Source: Paralteromonas sediminis (lineage in GTDB: Bacteria > Pseudomonadota > Gammaproteobacteria > Enterobacterales > Alteromonadaceae). From it: 64,000 nucleotides of DNA. The translations under genes and the position numbers were made by a program. Shown here piece after piece: positions 25,976 through 34,664 of the stretch; positions within the stretch are counted from its first letter, which is position 1, and each line of letters begins with the position of its first letter. The DNA lies in NCBI RefSeq assembly GCF_003820355.1, contig NZ_RPOK01000003.1, forward strand, positions 165,686-229,685. Reading direction: 5' to 3'. The notes under the pieces were generated by a model. It was not told where the DNA came from. It worked only from the letters and a program-made list of their open reading frames with translations, and did not search any database.

Positions 25976-27112
25976 ATGTTAAAGCGTTCACTTGTAGCGG
26001 CTCTGGTGGCTGGCTTTAGTTTTCAGGTTTTCAGTCAGGTTGAATCCTTCCCCATTGCGGATGATGGCCTGGATAAAAACTATGAACTTGAAAAAGTAGC
26101 AGATGGCGTATCAATTCCATGGGGCATGGTGTGGTTAAACCAAAGCGAATTATTGGTCACTGACCGCAAAGGTGAGCTAAGAATGATTAAAGACGGTAGC
26201 TTAATCGAAAGCCCTATCACTGGCGTTCCCCAAGTGGATGCAAGAAATCAGGGTGGTCTGCTGGATATAGAAAAGCATCCCGACTACGCGAATAATGGTT
26301 GGCTCTATTTGTCATATTCTGGATTTGAGGGTGAAGGTGATGGAAGCAATACTTCAGTTGTGCGTGCGCGGCTCGACAAAAATGCAATGGCGCTAACGGA
26401 TGTTGAAGTAATATTTGAAGGCGCTCCCAATACGGACAACTCTCGTCACTATGGTAGTAGGCTTGAATTTGATAATGAAGGTTACCTTTACATCACAGTG
26501 GGTGACAGAGGGGACAGAGATAATACGCCTCAGCGTCTTGATATGGATGGCGGTAAAGTGCACCGAATTCATGACGATGGCCGTGTTCCGAATGACAACC
26601 CTTTTGTTGGTAAGCAAGACGCTAATGCCACCGTCTATTCGTTTGGCCACAGAAACCCTCAGGGTATGGCAAAGCACCCCGAAACAGGTGCATTGTGGGC
26701 GCATGAACATGGCCCACGGGGAGGCGACGAGCTGAACAAGATCGCAAAGGGTAATAACTACGGGTGGCCAGTCATTTCATACGGCATCAATTACAACGGC
26801 ACTAGTTTTACAGACATGACCGCTAAAGAAGGAATGGTGCAGCCAAATTGGCAATGGACACCTTCTATTGCTCCCTCGGGTATGGTGTTTATAACTAGTG
26901 ACAATTACCCTGAATGGCAAGGGCACATGCTAGTAGGCTCGCTAAAGTTTGGCCATGTTGTGCTGGTCAAAATGGATAACGAGAAAATCACGGGTCACAG
27001 TAAACTGTTTGAAGGCATTGGCCGGGTAAGAAGCCTGAGCGTTAGCCCCGACGGCCACGTTTACATTGGTACAGACGGTGCCGGTATCTACAAGGTTATC
27101 CCGCGCAAATAA
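25976..27112 (+). CDS. PQQ-dependent sugar dehydrogenase (YliI/Asd type)
   Basis: A 378-residue periplasmic protein with a signal peptide (MLKRSLVAALVAGFSFQVFSQ) and a six-bladed beta-propeller of the glucose/sorbosone dehydrogenase family. Typical stretches: SIPWGMVWL, QGGLLDIEKHPDYANNGWLYLSYS, YITVGDRGDRDNTPQ, SFGHRNPQGMAKHP, WAHEHGPRGGDELN and GYPxG-like GNNYGWPVISYG. It oxidises aldoses with PQQ as cofactor; the exact sugar is unknown. A 15-bp perfect inverted repeat follows the gene. Confidence 0.92.
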   Translation: MLKRSLVAALVAGFSFQVFSQVESFPIADDGLDKNYELEKVADGVSIPWGMVWLNQSELLVTDRKGELRMIKDGSLIESPITGVPQVDARNQGGLLDIEKHPDYANNGWLYLSYSGFEGEGDGSNTSVVRARLDKNAMALTDVEVIFEGAPNTDNSRHYGSRLEFDNEGYLYITVGDRGDRDNTPQRLDMDGGKVHRIHDDGRVPNDNPFVGKQDANATVYSFGHRNPQGMAKHPETGALWAHEHGPRGGDELNKIAKGNNYGWPVISYGINYNGTSFTDMTAKEGMVQPNWQWTPSIAPSGMVFITSDNYPEWQGHMLVGSLKFGHVVLVKMDNEKITGHSKLFEGIGRVRSLSVSPDGHVYIGTDGAGIYKVIPRK

Positions 27113-27136
27113 GTCACTGCACGTTCGCTAATCGTC

Positions 27137-27171
27137 GTTAACTTGTTATGATGCTGTCATAACAAGTTAAC
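27137..27171 (+). terminator. Perfect 15-bp inverted repeat between sugar dehydrogenase and cyclophilin genes
   Basis: GTTAACTTGTTATGA (27137-27151) and its exact reverse complement (27157-27171) flank a 5-base loop TGCTG. It is followed by CGGCTGTTTTATT. It probably ends the upstream transcript, though the T-run is interrupted and the repeat lies only 13 bases before the GTG of the next gene, so it could also act as an operator or translation-control hairpin. Confidence 0.6.
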
Positions 27172-27184
27172 CGGCTGTTTTATT

Positions 27185-28042
27185 GTGAACCGTTTATTCT
27201 TACTGCTTACGCTGATTTTTATTCCACATTGCCAGGCATTTGCTAGCGATCAACCCGAGCCTGTTTGGCGTTCGCTTGACCCACAAAACAGTGTGCTTAT
27301 GCAATTACCCCACGGTGACGTTGTCATTGAGCTAGCCCCTACCTTCAGCCCAAATCACGTTAACCAAATGAAGGAACTGATCAGATTGGGTGTTTACGAC
27401 AATCAACCGTTTTATCGGGTTATTGACGGGTTTGTCGCTCAGGGTGGGCCACAAGACGAGTCTACGCACAAAAAGGCTACTGAGACTCTAACGCTTGAGG
27501 GCGAGTGGTCAACAGATAGCACCTTCACATTCACCCCGATACAAGAGAATGATATGTTTGCCCCTGTAACAGGTTTCATAAAGGGGTTTGCATTGGGCCA
27601 TGATCCCGCAAATAAAACAGCTTGGTTGTTGCACTGCCCAGGTGTTATTGCCATGGCAAGAGGGAATGACCCGGACTCAGGGACAAGTCACTTTTATATT
27701 ACCATTGGACAGGCGACGCGATATTTAGACCGGCTCATGTCAATATTCGGTCGTGTAGTTTATGGAATGGAACACGTCCATGCAATTCAACGTACGCAGG
27801 TTATCGAAGGGGATACTCCTGTTGAACCGGATGAGCATATCCGCATCGTATCTATGCGTATGATGTCAGATATTCCAGAAGACGAAAGAATTCATCTGGA
27901 AATAGAGGATACCGAGACAGCCGCTTATCAACAATTTTTAACAGAAAGACGACACAGGACTGCCCCCTTCTTTTTCAAACCTCCTCCGCCCGTATTGGAT
28001 ATATGCCAGGTACCAGTAAAAACCAGAATCGCAAATGACTAA
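27185..28042 (+). CDS. Periplasmic peptidyl-prolyl isomerase, cyclophilin type
   Basis: A 285-residue exported cyclophilin-like protein. It has a GTG start and a signal peptide (LFLLLTLIFIPHCQAFA). The domain covers residues 35-220: MQLPHGDVVIELAPTFSPNHV, NQPFYRVIDGFVAQGGPQ, GVIAMARGNDPDSGTSHFYITIG and LDRLMSIFGRVVYGMEHVHAIQ. The active-site arginine is in FYRV; the loop is long between residues 95 and 145. The C-terminal 50 residues are extra and end with CQVPVKTRIAND. It should help fold envelope proteins. Confidence 0.9.
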   Translation: MNRLFLLLTLIFIPHCQAFASDQPEPVWRSLDPQNSVLMQLPHGDVVIELAPTFSPNHVNQMKELIRLGVYDNQPFYRVIDGFVAQGGPQDESTHKKATETLTLEGEWSTDSTFTFTPIQENDMFAPVTGFIKGFALGHDPANKTAWLLHCPGVIAMARGNDPDSGTSHFYITIGQATRYLDRLMSIFGRVVYGMEHVHAIQRTQVIEGDTPVEPDEHIRIVSMRMMSDIPEDERIHLEIEDTETAAYQQFLTERRHRTAPFFFKPPPPVLDICQVPVKTRIAND

Positions 28043-28136
28043 GACACGTAATGCGCTATGTTAAAGATGTCCTCGTCCGTATAATGCCGCAGCCAAATGC
28101 AAAGGCGATTGCCTTTGACTGCTCCAGAAGGTACCA

Positions 28137-30887
28137 ATGAAAACACTTATCACATTAGTATTAGCATTCGTGCTGTACTCTGCTTCCTGCCTCGCGACAA
28201 CAAGGTCGAATGATTATGAAAAAGCCTTGTCGCTGTATGATGAAGGAAAGTATTCCGAGGCAGAAATCATAGTTAAAAACAGTCTTCAGGTTAGCCCCGA
28301 ATACCTTCCAGCAAGGCTATTATTAGGCAAAACACTCTTACAGCAAGGTAAAGTCCACGCTGCTGAAAAAGAGCTTTCTGTGTCGTTGGATATGGGCGCA
28401 GATGGTCAGATTGCCGTGTTCCCCCTTGTTAGAGTAAAACTATTGCTAGACAAGCCGGAAGAAGCCATCGCTTTGCTAGCGCGGTATGCCCCATTAAACA
28501 CTGAGCCCGATTACTATTTATTAATGGGCAATGCCTACACAGCCCAGGCAAATTATACTTTAGCAGAGCAAGCCTACCAGACAGGACTCTCTGCACACGG
28601 AAACCTAGTGACGCTATTAACCGCCAAGGCCTCGCTTCATAAAGCTCAGGGCATGCCTGAAAAAGCACAATCCACTGTCAAACAAGCACTTATACAATCG
28701 CCCAATCACATTCCAGCTCTATTACTCCAAGCAGAGTTATCAAAAGCCGAAGCACGCTATGGCCATGCAACGGCGCAATATCAGCGCATACTAGAACGAG
28801 AACCCAATAATCATAACGCACTGTTTGGGTTGGCCAGTGTACTTTTGGTTCAGGATAAGATAGCCCAGGCTTTGGTATTGTCGACACAGCTGCGAAAAGC
28901 GGTGCCAGACAATCCTTATGCGAAGCTACTTCATTCTTCTCTGTTAACCCTTCAGGGTGATGTGGAAGAAGGTAAAGAGGTGCTGAGAAGCCTGTTAAAA
29001 CAACTGTCTAACTTGCCTGATGACAAAAGAATGAGCAAAGAGGCATTATTACTGGCAGGCGTAGTAGATTTCATGAACCAGCATTTTGAGCAGGCCAGAA
29101 CCAAGTTACAGCGCTACATTACACAATTCGGAGAAAATCCTCTGGCACGCAGAAATCTTGCTGCGATTGCACTGCGAGACGGCGATTTTGCACAAGCAGA
29201 AATGCATATTCAGCATGCCTTGGGCAACCAGTCTGACGAAGTTGAACTACTGCTGCTTGCTAGCGCTATCTTCAAGCAAACAAAGAAACCAAGAGATTAT
29301 TTGCAGTTTGCTGAAGGGTTATTTGGCAAACACGCTTCGGTTCCACTGGTAAGAGATACTTACTTACATGCCCTTTTATCCGCGGGCGAATTGGGCAAAG
29401 CAGAAGCACTGCTGAGCAATGGCCAAACAGCTTCATCGCTTCCAAATCAGTTGCTATTTGGTTATTTATTACTACAGCAAGGCAAGCTTGAAAAAGCGAC
29501 AGAAGTCACGCAATCGCTGTTACAGCGAGCACCGAGTAAAGTTGAAGTACTGCAATTGGCGGGAGAATTGTCGCTCAAGTTAGGGCAAAAAGACGATGCC
29601 AAGAAATTTTTTAATCATGCACTGCAACTGGACGAAAGGTTTAAACCGGCTTTATTGGCGCTGGCGGGCATGCACCTACAACAGGGAGAACGCAATAAGA
29701 CAGAAAGTTACTACCGGCAAATCTTGGATGCTTTCCCCCGCGATGTTGATGTGCTGCAGCTGTATGCAGATTTAGCAGTATCCACAAATCAGTATTTGCT
29801 TGCCATTAAGCTTTTGGAAAGTTTGCCTGCGCCACAAAATGCCACCCGGGAAAATGCCATGGCATTGTTGTCGCTCTATATCGCGACTGAACAGTTTGAA
29901 CAGGCAGAAAAGACAGCAGCTTTGCTCGAAGACATTGCGCCTTTCAATCAGGATTTTCTTTTAGCTCGGAGTCAATTAGAAGCAAAAATAGGTAAGCCAG
30001 AAACAGCAAAAAAAACATTACGTCTATTATTTGGGCTTATCTATGACCAGCCAGATGAGTTAGAAAAACTTGCACTGCTGCAGCTTGAACTGAACGACAC
30101 AGAAGCATGCAGCACTACTCTCGAAAGGTTATCAACCCTCCGACAAGCCCCCTCGCCTTACTTAAATGCAAAGCTCAACCTTGCATTGGGCGACTATGCT
30201 TCAGTAAACAAAGCGATAGAAAACGCCTTGGAAAATACGCCATCAGAGGCATGGCAGACCCTAAACGCAGAGAATTTGCTTGCCCAAAACAAGGTTGATG
30301 CAGCCCTGCCCGTTGTCAAAGCACTCTTTAACCACTACCCCAAAAGAGCCCACCTCCAGTTGCTGGCACAGCTATACGCCACAACACAGCAAACGGATTC
30401 GCTTATTTTGTTATTGGAAAGCTGGTTAGCTGACAATAAAAATGACACATGGGCTGTCGCGCAATTATCAGCACTGTTTGAAAAACAAAGTAATATTGCG
30501 GCAGCAAGGCAAGTATTAGAAGCTTATCCCAACCTAAATGCTCAGCCGTTATTTTTGAATAACCTTGCAACCTTGTATCAGGCGGACGATCTTACCAAAG
30601 CAGCTGAACTCGCAAATAAGGCTTATAAACTTGCGCCTGACTTCGCCCCGATTAACGACACCTTAGGTTGGATTCTGGTGCAACAAGGAAACCCTGAGCA
30701 AGGCTTAGATCTGTTGCGGCAAGCACTAGCTAAGAACAGTACCAATCCGACTTATCACTACCATCTGGCCATTGCGTTGGCGAAGCTTAACCGCATGGAT
30801 TCGGCCAAAACGTCAGCAACAACTGCATTATCGCTTAATCAAACCCATTCATTGGCAGAAGAAGCCAAAGCCATTCTCAGACACTGA
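28137..30887 (+). CDS. PrsT-like TPR protein of the PEP-CTERM system
   Basis: A 916-residue exported protein made almost only of tetratricopeptide repeats (about 22-24 units). The beginning, NDYEKALSLYDEGKYSEAEIIVKNSLQ and PARLLLGKTLLQQGKVHAAEKEL, fits the PrsT family of about 900-residue TPR lipoproteins tied to PEP-CTERM/exosortase loci. The signal peptide ends ...LYSASCLATT; a cysteine stands at the right place, but the lipobox is not ideal (Ser at -3), so lipidation is uncertain. The next gene is a surface protein with a PEP-CTERM-like tail. A general TPR scaffold remains possible. Confidence 0.75.
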   Translation: MKTLITLVLAFVLYSASCLATTRSNDYEKALSLYDEGKYSEAEIIVKNSLQVSPEYLPARLLLGKTLLQQGKVHAAEKELSVSLDMGADGQIAVFPLVRVKLLLDKPEEAIALLARYAPLNTEPDYYLLMGNAYTAQANYTLAEQAYQTGLSAHGNLVTLLTAKASLHKAQGMPEKAQSTVKQALIQSPNHIPALLLQAELSKAEARYGHATAQYQRILEREPNNHNALFGLASVLLVQDKIAQALVLSTQLRKAVPDNPYAKLLHSSLLTLQGDVEEGKEVLRSLLKQLSNLPDDKRMSKEALLLAGVVDFMNQHFEQARTKLQRYITQFGENPLARRNLAAIALRDGDFAQAEMHIQHALGNQSDEVELLLLASAIFKQTKKPRDYLQFAEGLFGKHASVPLVRDTYLHALLSAGELGKAEALLSNGQTASSLPNQLLFGYLLLQQGKLEKATEVTQSLLQRAPSKVEVLQLAGELSLKLGQKDDAKKFFNHALQLDERFKPALLALAGMHLQQGERNKTESYYRQILDAFPRDVDVLQLYADLAVSTNQYLLAIKLLESLPAPQNATRENAMALLSLYIATEQFEQAEKTAALLEDIAPFNQDFLLARSQLEAKIGKPETAKKTLRLLFGLIYDQPDELEKLALLQLELNDTEACSTTLERLSTLRQAPSPYLNAKLNLALGDYASVNKAIENALENTPSEAWQTLNAENLLAQNKVDAALPVVKALFNHYPKRAHLQLLAQLYATTQQTDSLILLLESWLADNKNDTWAVAQLSALFEKQSNIAAARQVLEAYPNLNAQPLFLNNLATLYQADDLTKAAELANKAYKLAPDFAPINDTLGWILVQQGNPEQGLDLLRQALAKNSTNPTYHYHLAIALAKLNRMDSAKTSATTALSLNQTHSLAEEAKAILRH

Positions 30888-31013
30888 CGATGCGCGATAC
30901 CTTTTAACACCTACCATGAAGAAAAAATAACCAGACAACGTTGTCATTTTATTTAAAAGTCTGATAGAATCCGCCGGATTTTTAACCAAACCACATTATT
31001 GACAGAGGATATG

Positions 31014-32066
31014 ATGCGCCTGTTTGTACTCTTTTCAGCCTTGGTAGTTAGCACTTGTGCTATGGCTGACAGCATTGATTTGGGCCAAGCCAGTCAATAC
31101 AACGCTTTTATTAAACAAAACTACACGGTTAAATCGTCAGATGTTGAAGGGCGAGTTGCCGTGGGTGGTGACTTAAATGTTGTCGGTGGTTACGATATTG
31201 GCACGCACACGGCTAATTTCGGAATGGGTGATGGCCCTAACCTTGTAGTTGGTGGAGATATTAATAAGTCAGGCCCTGGCTCGCTGAACGTCTATCAGTC
31301 ACATTCATGGAACCAGGCGGGCACCACTGTAGTAGGCGGTGAGGTGAATTTGTCTGGCGGTTCAATTGAAAGTCAGTTTGATACAGGTACAGACCTGCCA
31401 GTCAATTTTGATTCTGCTTTTACCCACCTCGAAAACCTCTCTGAATCATTGGCAAATCGCACTGCGTATGGCGATGTTGGCGTAGAAAACTGGAAATTAG
31501 ACTTCTCATTCGACGCTAATCTTGTGCCAGAAGACGGCGTTTATGTGTTTAACGTTACGCAGGATATGTTCAGAACAGACTGGTACATCAACAGCCAAGG
31601 ACTAGCTGATGACGCCACTATCGTATTTAACATCTCAAACCCGGGTAGTAATTCGGTTGACCTGTCACAGTCGTCAATTTTTATCAATGACTACACTGAT
31701 CCCTTTAGTAGTTACTTCACTGCGGGCAGTGACAACCAGGACCCCGGGTTTCAAGTATTGTATAACTTCCACAATGTTAGTGAGCTAACCATAACCTCTG
31801 ATTTGTACGGTACTGTGTTAGCGCCTACCGCCGATATTACGTCAAATACTGTGCCTATTTATGGCCAGGTAATTGGTAAATCATGGCAAGGTGAAACACA
31901 AATCAACTACAATCCGTTTGACCCAGTTACCGATGTTGAGCACGTGTCCGAAGCACCGACTATTCTACTCATTGCACTGGCGTTGGCATTTGTCTTCAGG
32001 CGTTCACTGAGTAAAATTCGGACAACATGCTGGGCCAGTGCTAGAGCACTAGCCGTCCAGTATTGA
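31014..32066 (+). CDS. Choice-of-anchor A family surface protein with PEP-CTERM-like tail
   Basis: A 350-residue exported protein. After the signal peptide (ending STCAMA) it has the choice-of-anchor A domain: ASQYNAFIKQNYTVKSSDVEGRVAVGGDL, then repeated VVGG and GGDI units, FNVTQDMF and GTVLAPTADI. The C-terminal anchor is SEAPTILLIALALAFVFRRS, similar to PEP-CTERM sorting tails, but 20 extra residues follow the arginines. The second of two adjacent ATG codons (31014) is chosen for better distance to AGGA. The 3' end overlaps the convergent sigma factor gene by 26 bases. An exosortase to process it is not in the window. Confidence 0.8.
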   Translation: MRLFVLFSALVVSTCAMADSIDLGQASQYNAFIKQNYTVKSSDVEGRVAVGGDLNVVGGYDIGTHTANFGMGDGPNLVVGGDINKSGPGSLNVYQSHSWNQAGTTVVGGEVNLSGGSIESQFDTGTDLPVNFDSAFTHLENLSESLANRTAYGDVGVENWKLDFSFDANLVPEDGVYVFNVTQDMFRTDWYINSQGLADDATIVFNISNPGSNSVDLSQSSIFINDYTDPFSSYFTAGSDNQDPGFQVLYNFHNVSELTITSDLYGTVLAPTADITSNTVPIYGQVIGKSWQGETQINYNPFDPVTDVEHVSEAPTILLIALALAFVFRRSLSKIRTTCWASARALAVQY

Positions 32067-33126
32067 TAAGGCCGATAAAAAGCCCAGCATAGCCCGCGAC
32101 TATCCCCAGTATAAGGCACGCTCTACTCAAGTTAGCGTGCCAAAATCTCCCGCGGGATTTCACTCCCTCGTCAGATTCAATAAGCAACTGAGAACGTCTG
32201 CTCAGAACATAAAGCCCTGCAGAAAAAACGGTAAACGCGCTAATCGGCGCTGCGGCGCCTTTGGTAAATTCATAAGCCGTAGACAGAAGTATACCGCTTA
32301 ATAAAATCCAAACTATGGTTAAGTTGCGCAGTTTGAGCAACTGCTTCTTTTTGCTCTCGGAGTGCATGTTCTTAAGTGGAAATCGCGCACTTAGAAAGAC
32401 CACAACAGCCGCAAAGGCTGACGCAATAGCCGCGCCACTCAGCAACCAACTCCACTTTGTCAGACCCGTTGCAGTTGCACCGCCTGTTGCAGCCGAAGCC
32501 GGTGCACTCATCGTTAGGTTTGCCAACGTCATTGCGGTAAAGGTCACCGCTGGCGCCGTTGCATAGATGGCGCTTCCCATCTTGGTTAATGCATCTTGCT
32601 TCAACACCTCTCTTGCCCGCGACAATTTCTTACGTACTGCAGCTTCTGAAATTGATAGCAGTTCAGCAACTTGCTTGCTGGACATCTCCTCCCGGTAATA
32701 CAAAAGAACCACTTCTCTGGTCTCTTCGGGTAGATTGTCTACGAGTTGTGCTACCACTTTTTTCATCGTATCAGTTTCGTAGTACTCTTGAGGATCTTGA
32801 TCCTGCGCGCAATAAGAGGCGAGTAACTCATCGGCCTCGTCACCTCCAATACGTTTGGAAAGCTTGTTGTCTCTTATGTAGTTAAGCGCTGTATAGCGGG
32901 TAGATTGCCTAACCCAAGGTAAAAAGCTATTTTCACTTTTGAGAGAACTCAGGTTTTGCCAACAATTAATGTAGACCAACTGTGCCACTTCCTCACTGGC
33001 ATCTACATCTTTGATAATAGTAAGGGCCAAGCTGCTAACCATATTTCGCGTGTGATTAATTAACCGTTCAAACGCTTTGAGATTGCCAGTCTTAGCTTCG
33101 ATAACATCGGCGGCGAGCGTATTCAT
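32041..33126 (-). CDS. ECF sigma factor fused to a C-terminal membrane domain
   Basis: A 361-residue protein. Residues 1-180 are an ECF-type sigma-70 factor: region 2 around AFERLINHTRNMVSSLALTII...VYINCWQNL, region 4 as LPEETREVVLLYYREEMSSKQVAELLSISEAAVRKKLSRAREVL. From residue 215 on there are about four to five hydrophobic segments (WSWLLSGAAIASAFAAVVVFLS, LTIVWILLSGILLSTAYEF, ISAFTVFSAGLYVLS, CLILGIVAGYAGLFIGLI). It seems to be a membrane-tethered sigma factor carrying its own regulatory part; no separate anti-sigma gene is adjacent. The target genes are unknown. The alpha/beta hydrolase gene lies 24 bases upstream on the same strand. Confidence 0.85.
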   Translation of the reverse strand: MNTLAADVIEAKTGNLKAFERLINHTRNMVSSLALTIIKDVDASEEVAQLVYINCWQNLSSLKSENSFLPWVRQSTRYTALNYIRDNKLSKRIGGDEADELLASYCAQDQDPQEYYETDTMKKVVAQLVDNLPEETREVVLLYYREEMSSKQVAELLSISEAAVRKKLSRAREVLKQDALTKMGSAIYATAPAVTFTAMTLANLTMSAPASAATGGATATGLTKWSWLLSGAAIASAFAAVVVFLSARFPLKNMHSESKKKQLLKLRNLTIVWILLSGILLSTAYEFTKGAAAPISAFTVFSAGLYVLSRRSQLLIESDEGVKSRGRFWHANLSRACLILGIVAGYAGLFIGLINTGRLVL

Positions 33127-33150
33127 GTTGCCTTCTCTCCTTTCCTTAGA

Positions 33151-34044
33151 TTACATGAAGCTTGCTATCTGTGACGCCACCCACTCTGGCGCCTCCCACA
33201 TCATAAAGTGCCTGGCATCTCTATTCATCACAAGCTTTGCTGTAGGCGCCTGAGAAACCTGTTGTTGATATAAACGCTCAGCAAATTGATGTTCTTGCTC
33301 GCTGGAAAATGCGCCACTGGCACCTAACACCAATATAGGTGTTTGCGTTGTCGTAAGATCTTCCCGTAAATCAGTGGTCATTAACTCACTAATCGCAATA
33401 CCAACGGTACGTGGATCTGAACGCTCTGCCATTGCCAATATTTTTTCCTGAGCCTCTTCGTTCCTAGCTTGGATATACACGCCATTGCGGGTGCTTTCCC
33501 GTACCTGTCCTGGCGAGAGTGCGGCATAATACTGTCTCATCTGTTCAGCACGTTGTCGCATATCTTCTGCCTTAGTCTGAGGATCACGGGTGAAAATAGG
33601 TGATAGGAATGGCAACCCATCAACCGAGACCACTTTACCCACGGCTTGAGGATAATCGACAGCGAGCTTGAGAGCAATAAACCCGCCAAGGCTATGTCCT
33701 ACTATTAGTGGCGCTTGTAAGTCGTTTTCGGCAATATAGCGGGCTACCTCGCCCACTACCCGGTCAATAGACCAGTTCTCTATCGGCGCTGAACCGGCAA
33801 AACCGGCTATTGATATCTGGTGCACCTGGTGTGCTTGTTCAAACTGCTCTGCAAAATCGTCCCACACAGAGCTATCTGACATCAGCCCAGGAATAAAAAG
33901 AATAGCGGGCCCCTTTCCTTTTTGTGAAGCCGTGAAGGTCTCCTGGGCTGCAATAGAAAAGCTGGCAATAAGAAAGCCAATTAACAGACCAATTAACTGA
34001 TACTTGTGATAGTGTTTAGCGAGGTGTTGATTAATAGTTGTCAT
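33151..34044 (-). CDS. Exported alpha/beta hydrolase
   Basis: A 297-residue protein with an N-terminal membrane or signal segment at about residues 17-33 (LIGLLIGFLIASFSIAA). The alpha/beta hydrolase fold shows ILFIPGLMSDSSVW (oxyanion region) and the nucleophile elbow VGHSLGG with Ser118; the likely catalytic His is in RDARHFMMWEAP. The acid residue is not at the usual place after LVLGASG. The substrate is unknown. The gene lies 61 bases downstream of marR in the same direction and is probably co-transcribed, so it may be part of the MarR response. Confidence 0.85.
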   Translation of the reverse strand: MTTINQHLAKHYHKYQLIGLLIGFLIASFSIAAQETFTASQKGKGPAILFIPGLMSDSSVWDDFAEQFEQAHQVHQISIAGFAGSAPIENWSIDRVVGEVARYIAENDLQAPLIVGHSLGGFIALKLAVDYPQAVGKVVSVDGLPFLSPIFTRDPQTKAEDMRQRAEQMRQYYAALSPGQVRESTRNGVYIQARNEEAQEKILAMAERSDPRTVGIAISELMTTDLREDLTTTQTPILVLGASGAFSSEQEHQFAERLYQQQVSQAPTAKLVMNRDARHFMMWEAPEWVASQIASFM

Positions 34045-34105
34045 GTGATTAATGTCCTTTGTACTTAGTGTTATTACTTAGTAACCACAGACGATAAAAG
34101 TGTGA

Positions 34106-34549
34106 CTAATTTTTTTTTGCGATTTTACCTAGTAGCTTAGCTAGACGATGTTGCTCCTTCTCTGTAAGGCAAGACAGAATACTATTCACAGCAGATTCAT
34201 GCGTTTTCAAGGCCTCTTCTATGACCTTCTTACCGCTTTTGGTTAATGACACCTTTACACTTCTTTTATCCCTTTTGTTGCTCACTCGGTTAACCCAGCC
34301 TTTCTTGGCGAGCTTGTCAATTCTAGATGTCATGGAACCCGAAGTAACATGTGTCAGTTCAATGAGCTCATTGGGCGTCAATGCGCAGTCAGGTTGTGCG
34401 TGATAAAGCGCGGCTAACACGTCAAAACTGGATTTCTTAAGATCAATCTCTGAAAAAACGTCATCGAGCTGTTTGGAAACAATTTTACTACCAAATAGCA
34501 AACCCTGGAGCAGAGCAGTTTGAACAAAAAAATCAGCCGACTTAGCCAT
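34106..34549 (-). CDS. MarR family transcriptional regulator
   Basis: A 147-residue winged-helix dimer regulator. The core is SSFDVLAALYHAQPDCALTPNELIELTHVTSGSMTSRIDKLAKKGWVNRVSNKRDKRSVKVSLTKSGKK, with the standard recognition helix and the wing with RDKRS. It faces two palindromes in the divergent intergenic region and so likely represses the micropeptide transcript and perhaps itself. No cysteine is in the effector region, so it may bind a small phenolic ligand rather than sense oxidants. Confidence 0.92.
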   Translation of the reverse strand: MAKSADFFVQTALLQGLLFGSKIVSKQLDDVFSEIDLKKSSFDVLAALYHAQPDCALTPNELIELTHVTSGSMTSRIDKLAKKGWVNRVSNKRDKRSVKVSLTKSGKKVIEEALKTHESAVNSILSCLTEKEQHRLAKLLGKIAKKN

Positions 34550-34588
34550 AAAAACCTTAAATTATATCAACTTCCAAAAAACGCTTAC

Positions 34589-34600
34589 CTTGATATCAAG
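34589..34600. promoter_or_regulatory. Putative MarR operator 1 (overlaps -35)
   Basis: CTTGATATCAAG is a perfect 12-bp palindrome; one mismatch extends it to 16 bp (ACCTTGATATCAAGAT). It resembles known MarR-type sites of the ATCTTGA/TCAAGAT kind. It covers the -35 element of the plus-strand promoter. Confidence 0.75.
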
Positions 34601-34618
34601 ATAGTTTTGCATTATATT
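34590..34618 (+). promoter_or_regulatory. Sigma-70 promoter of the micropeptide transcript
   Basis: TTGATA at 34590-34595 and TATATT at 34613-34618 are separated by exactly 17 bases. The expected start of transcription near 34625 falls in the second operator. The first gene starts at 34665. Confidence 0.7.
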
Positions 34619-34619
34619 T

Positions 34620-34635
34620 ATCTTGACATCAAGAT
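34620..34635. promoter_or_regulatory. Putative MarR operator 2 (over the transcription start)
   Basis: ATCTTGACATCAAGAT has two perfect 7-base arms around a CA centre and is almost the same sequence as operator 1. The two centres are 33 bp apart, about three helical turns, so two dimers could bind on one face of DNA. Confidence 0.75.
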
Positions 34636-34664
34636 TTAAGCAACCCTCCAATGGAGGAAAAAAC

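Noticed and set aside
34062-34082. Direct repeat TACTTAGT twice between marR and the hydrolase
   Set aside because: Only 8 bases, 13 bases apart, in an AT-rich gap; not enough to call a binding site.
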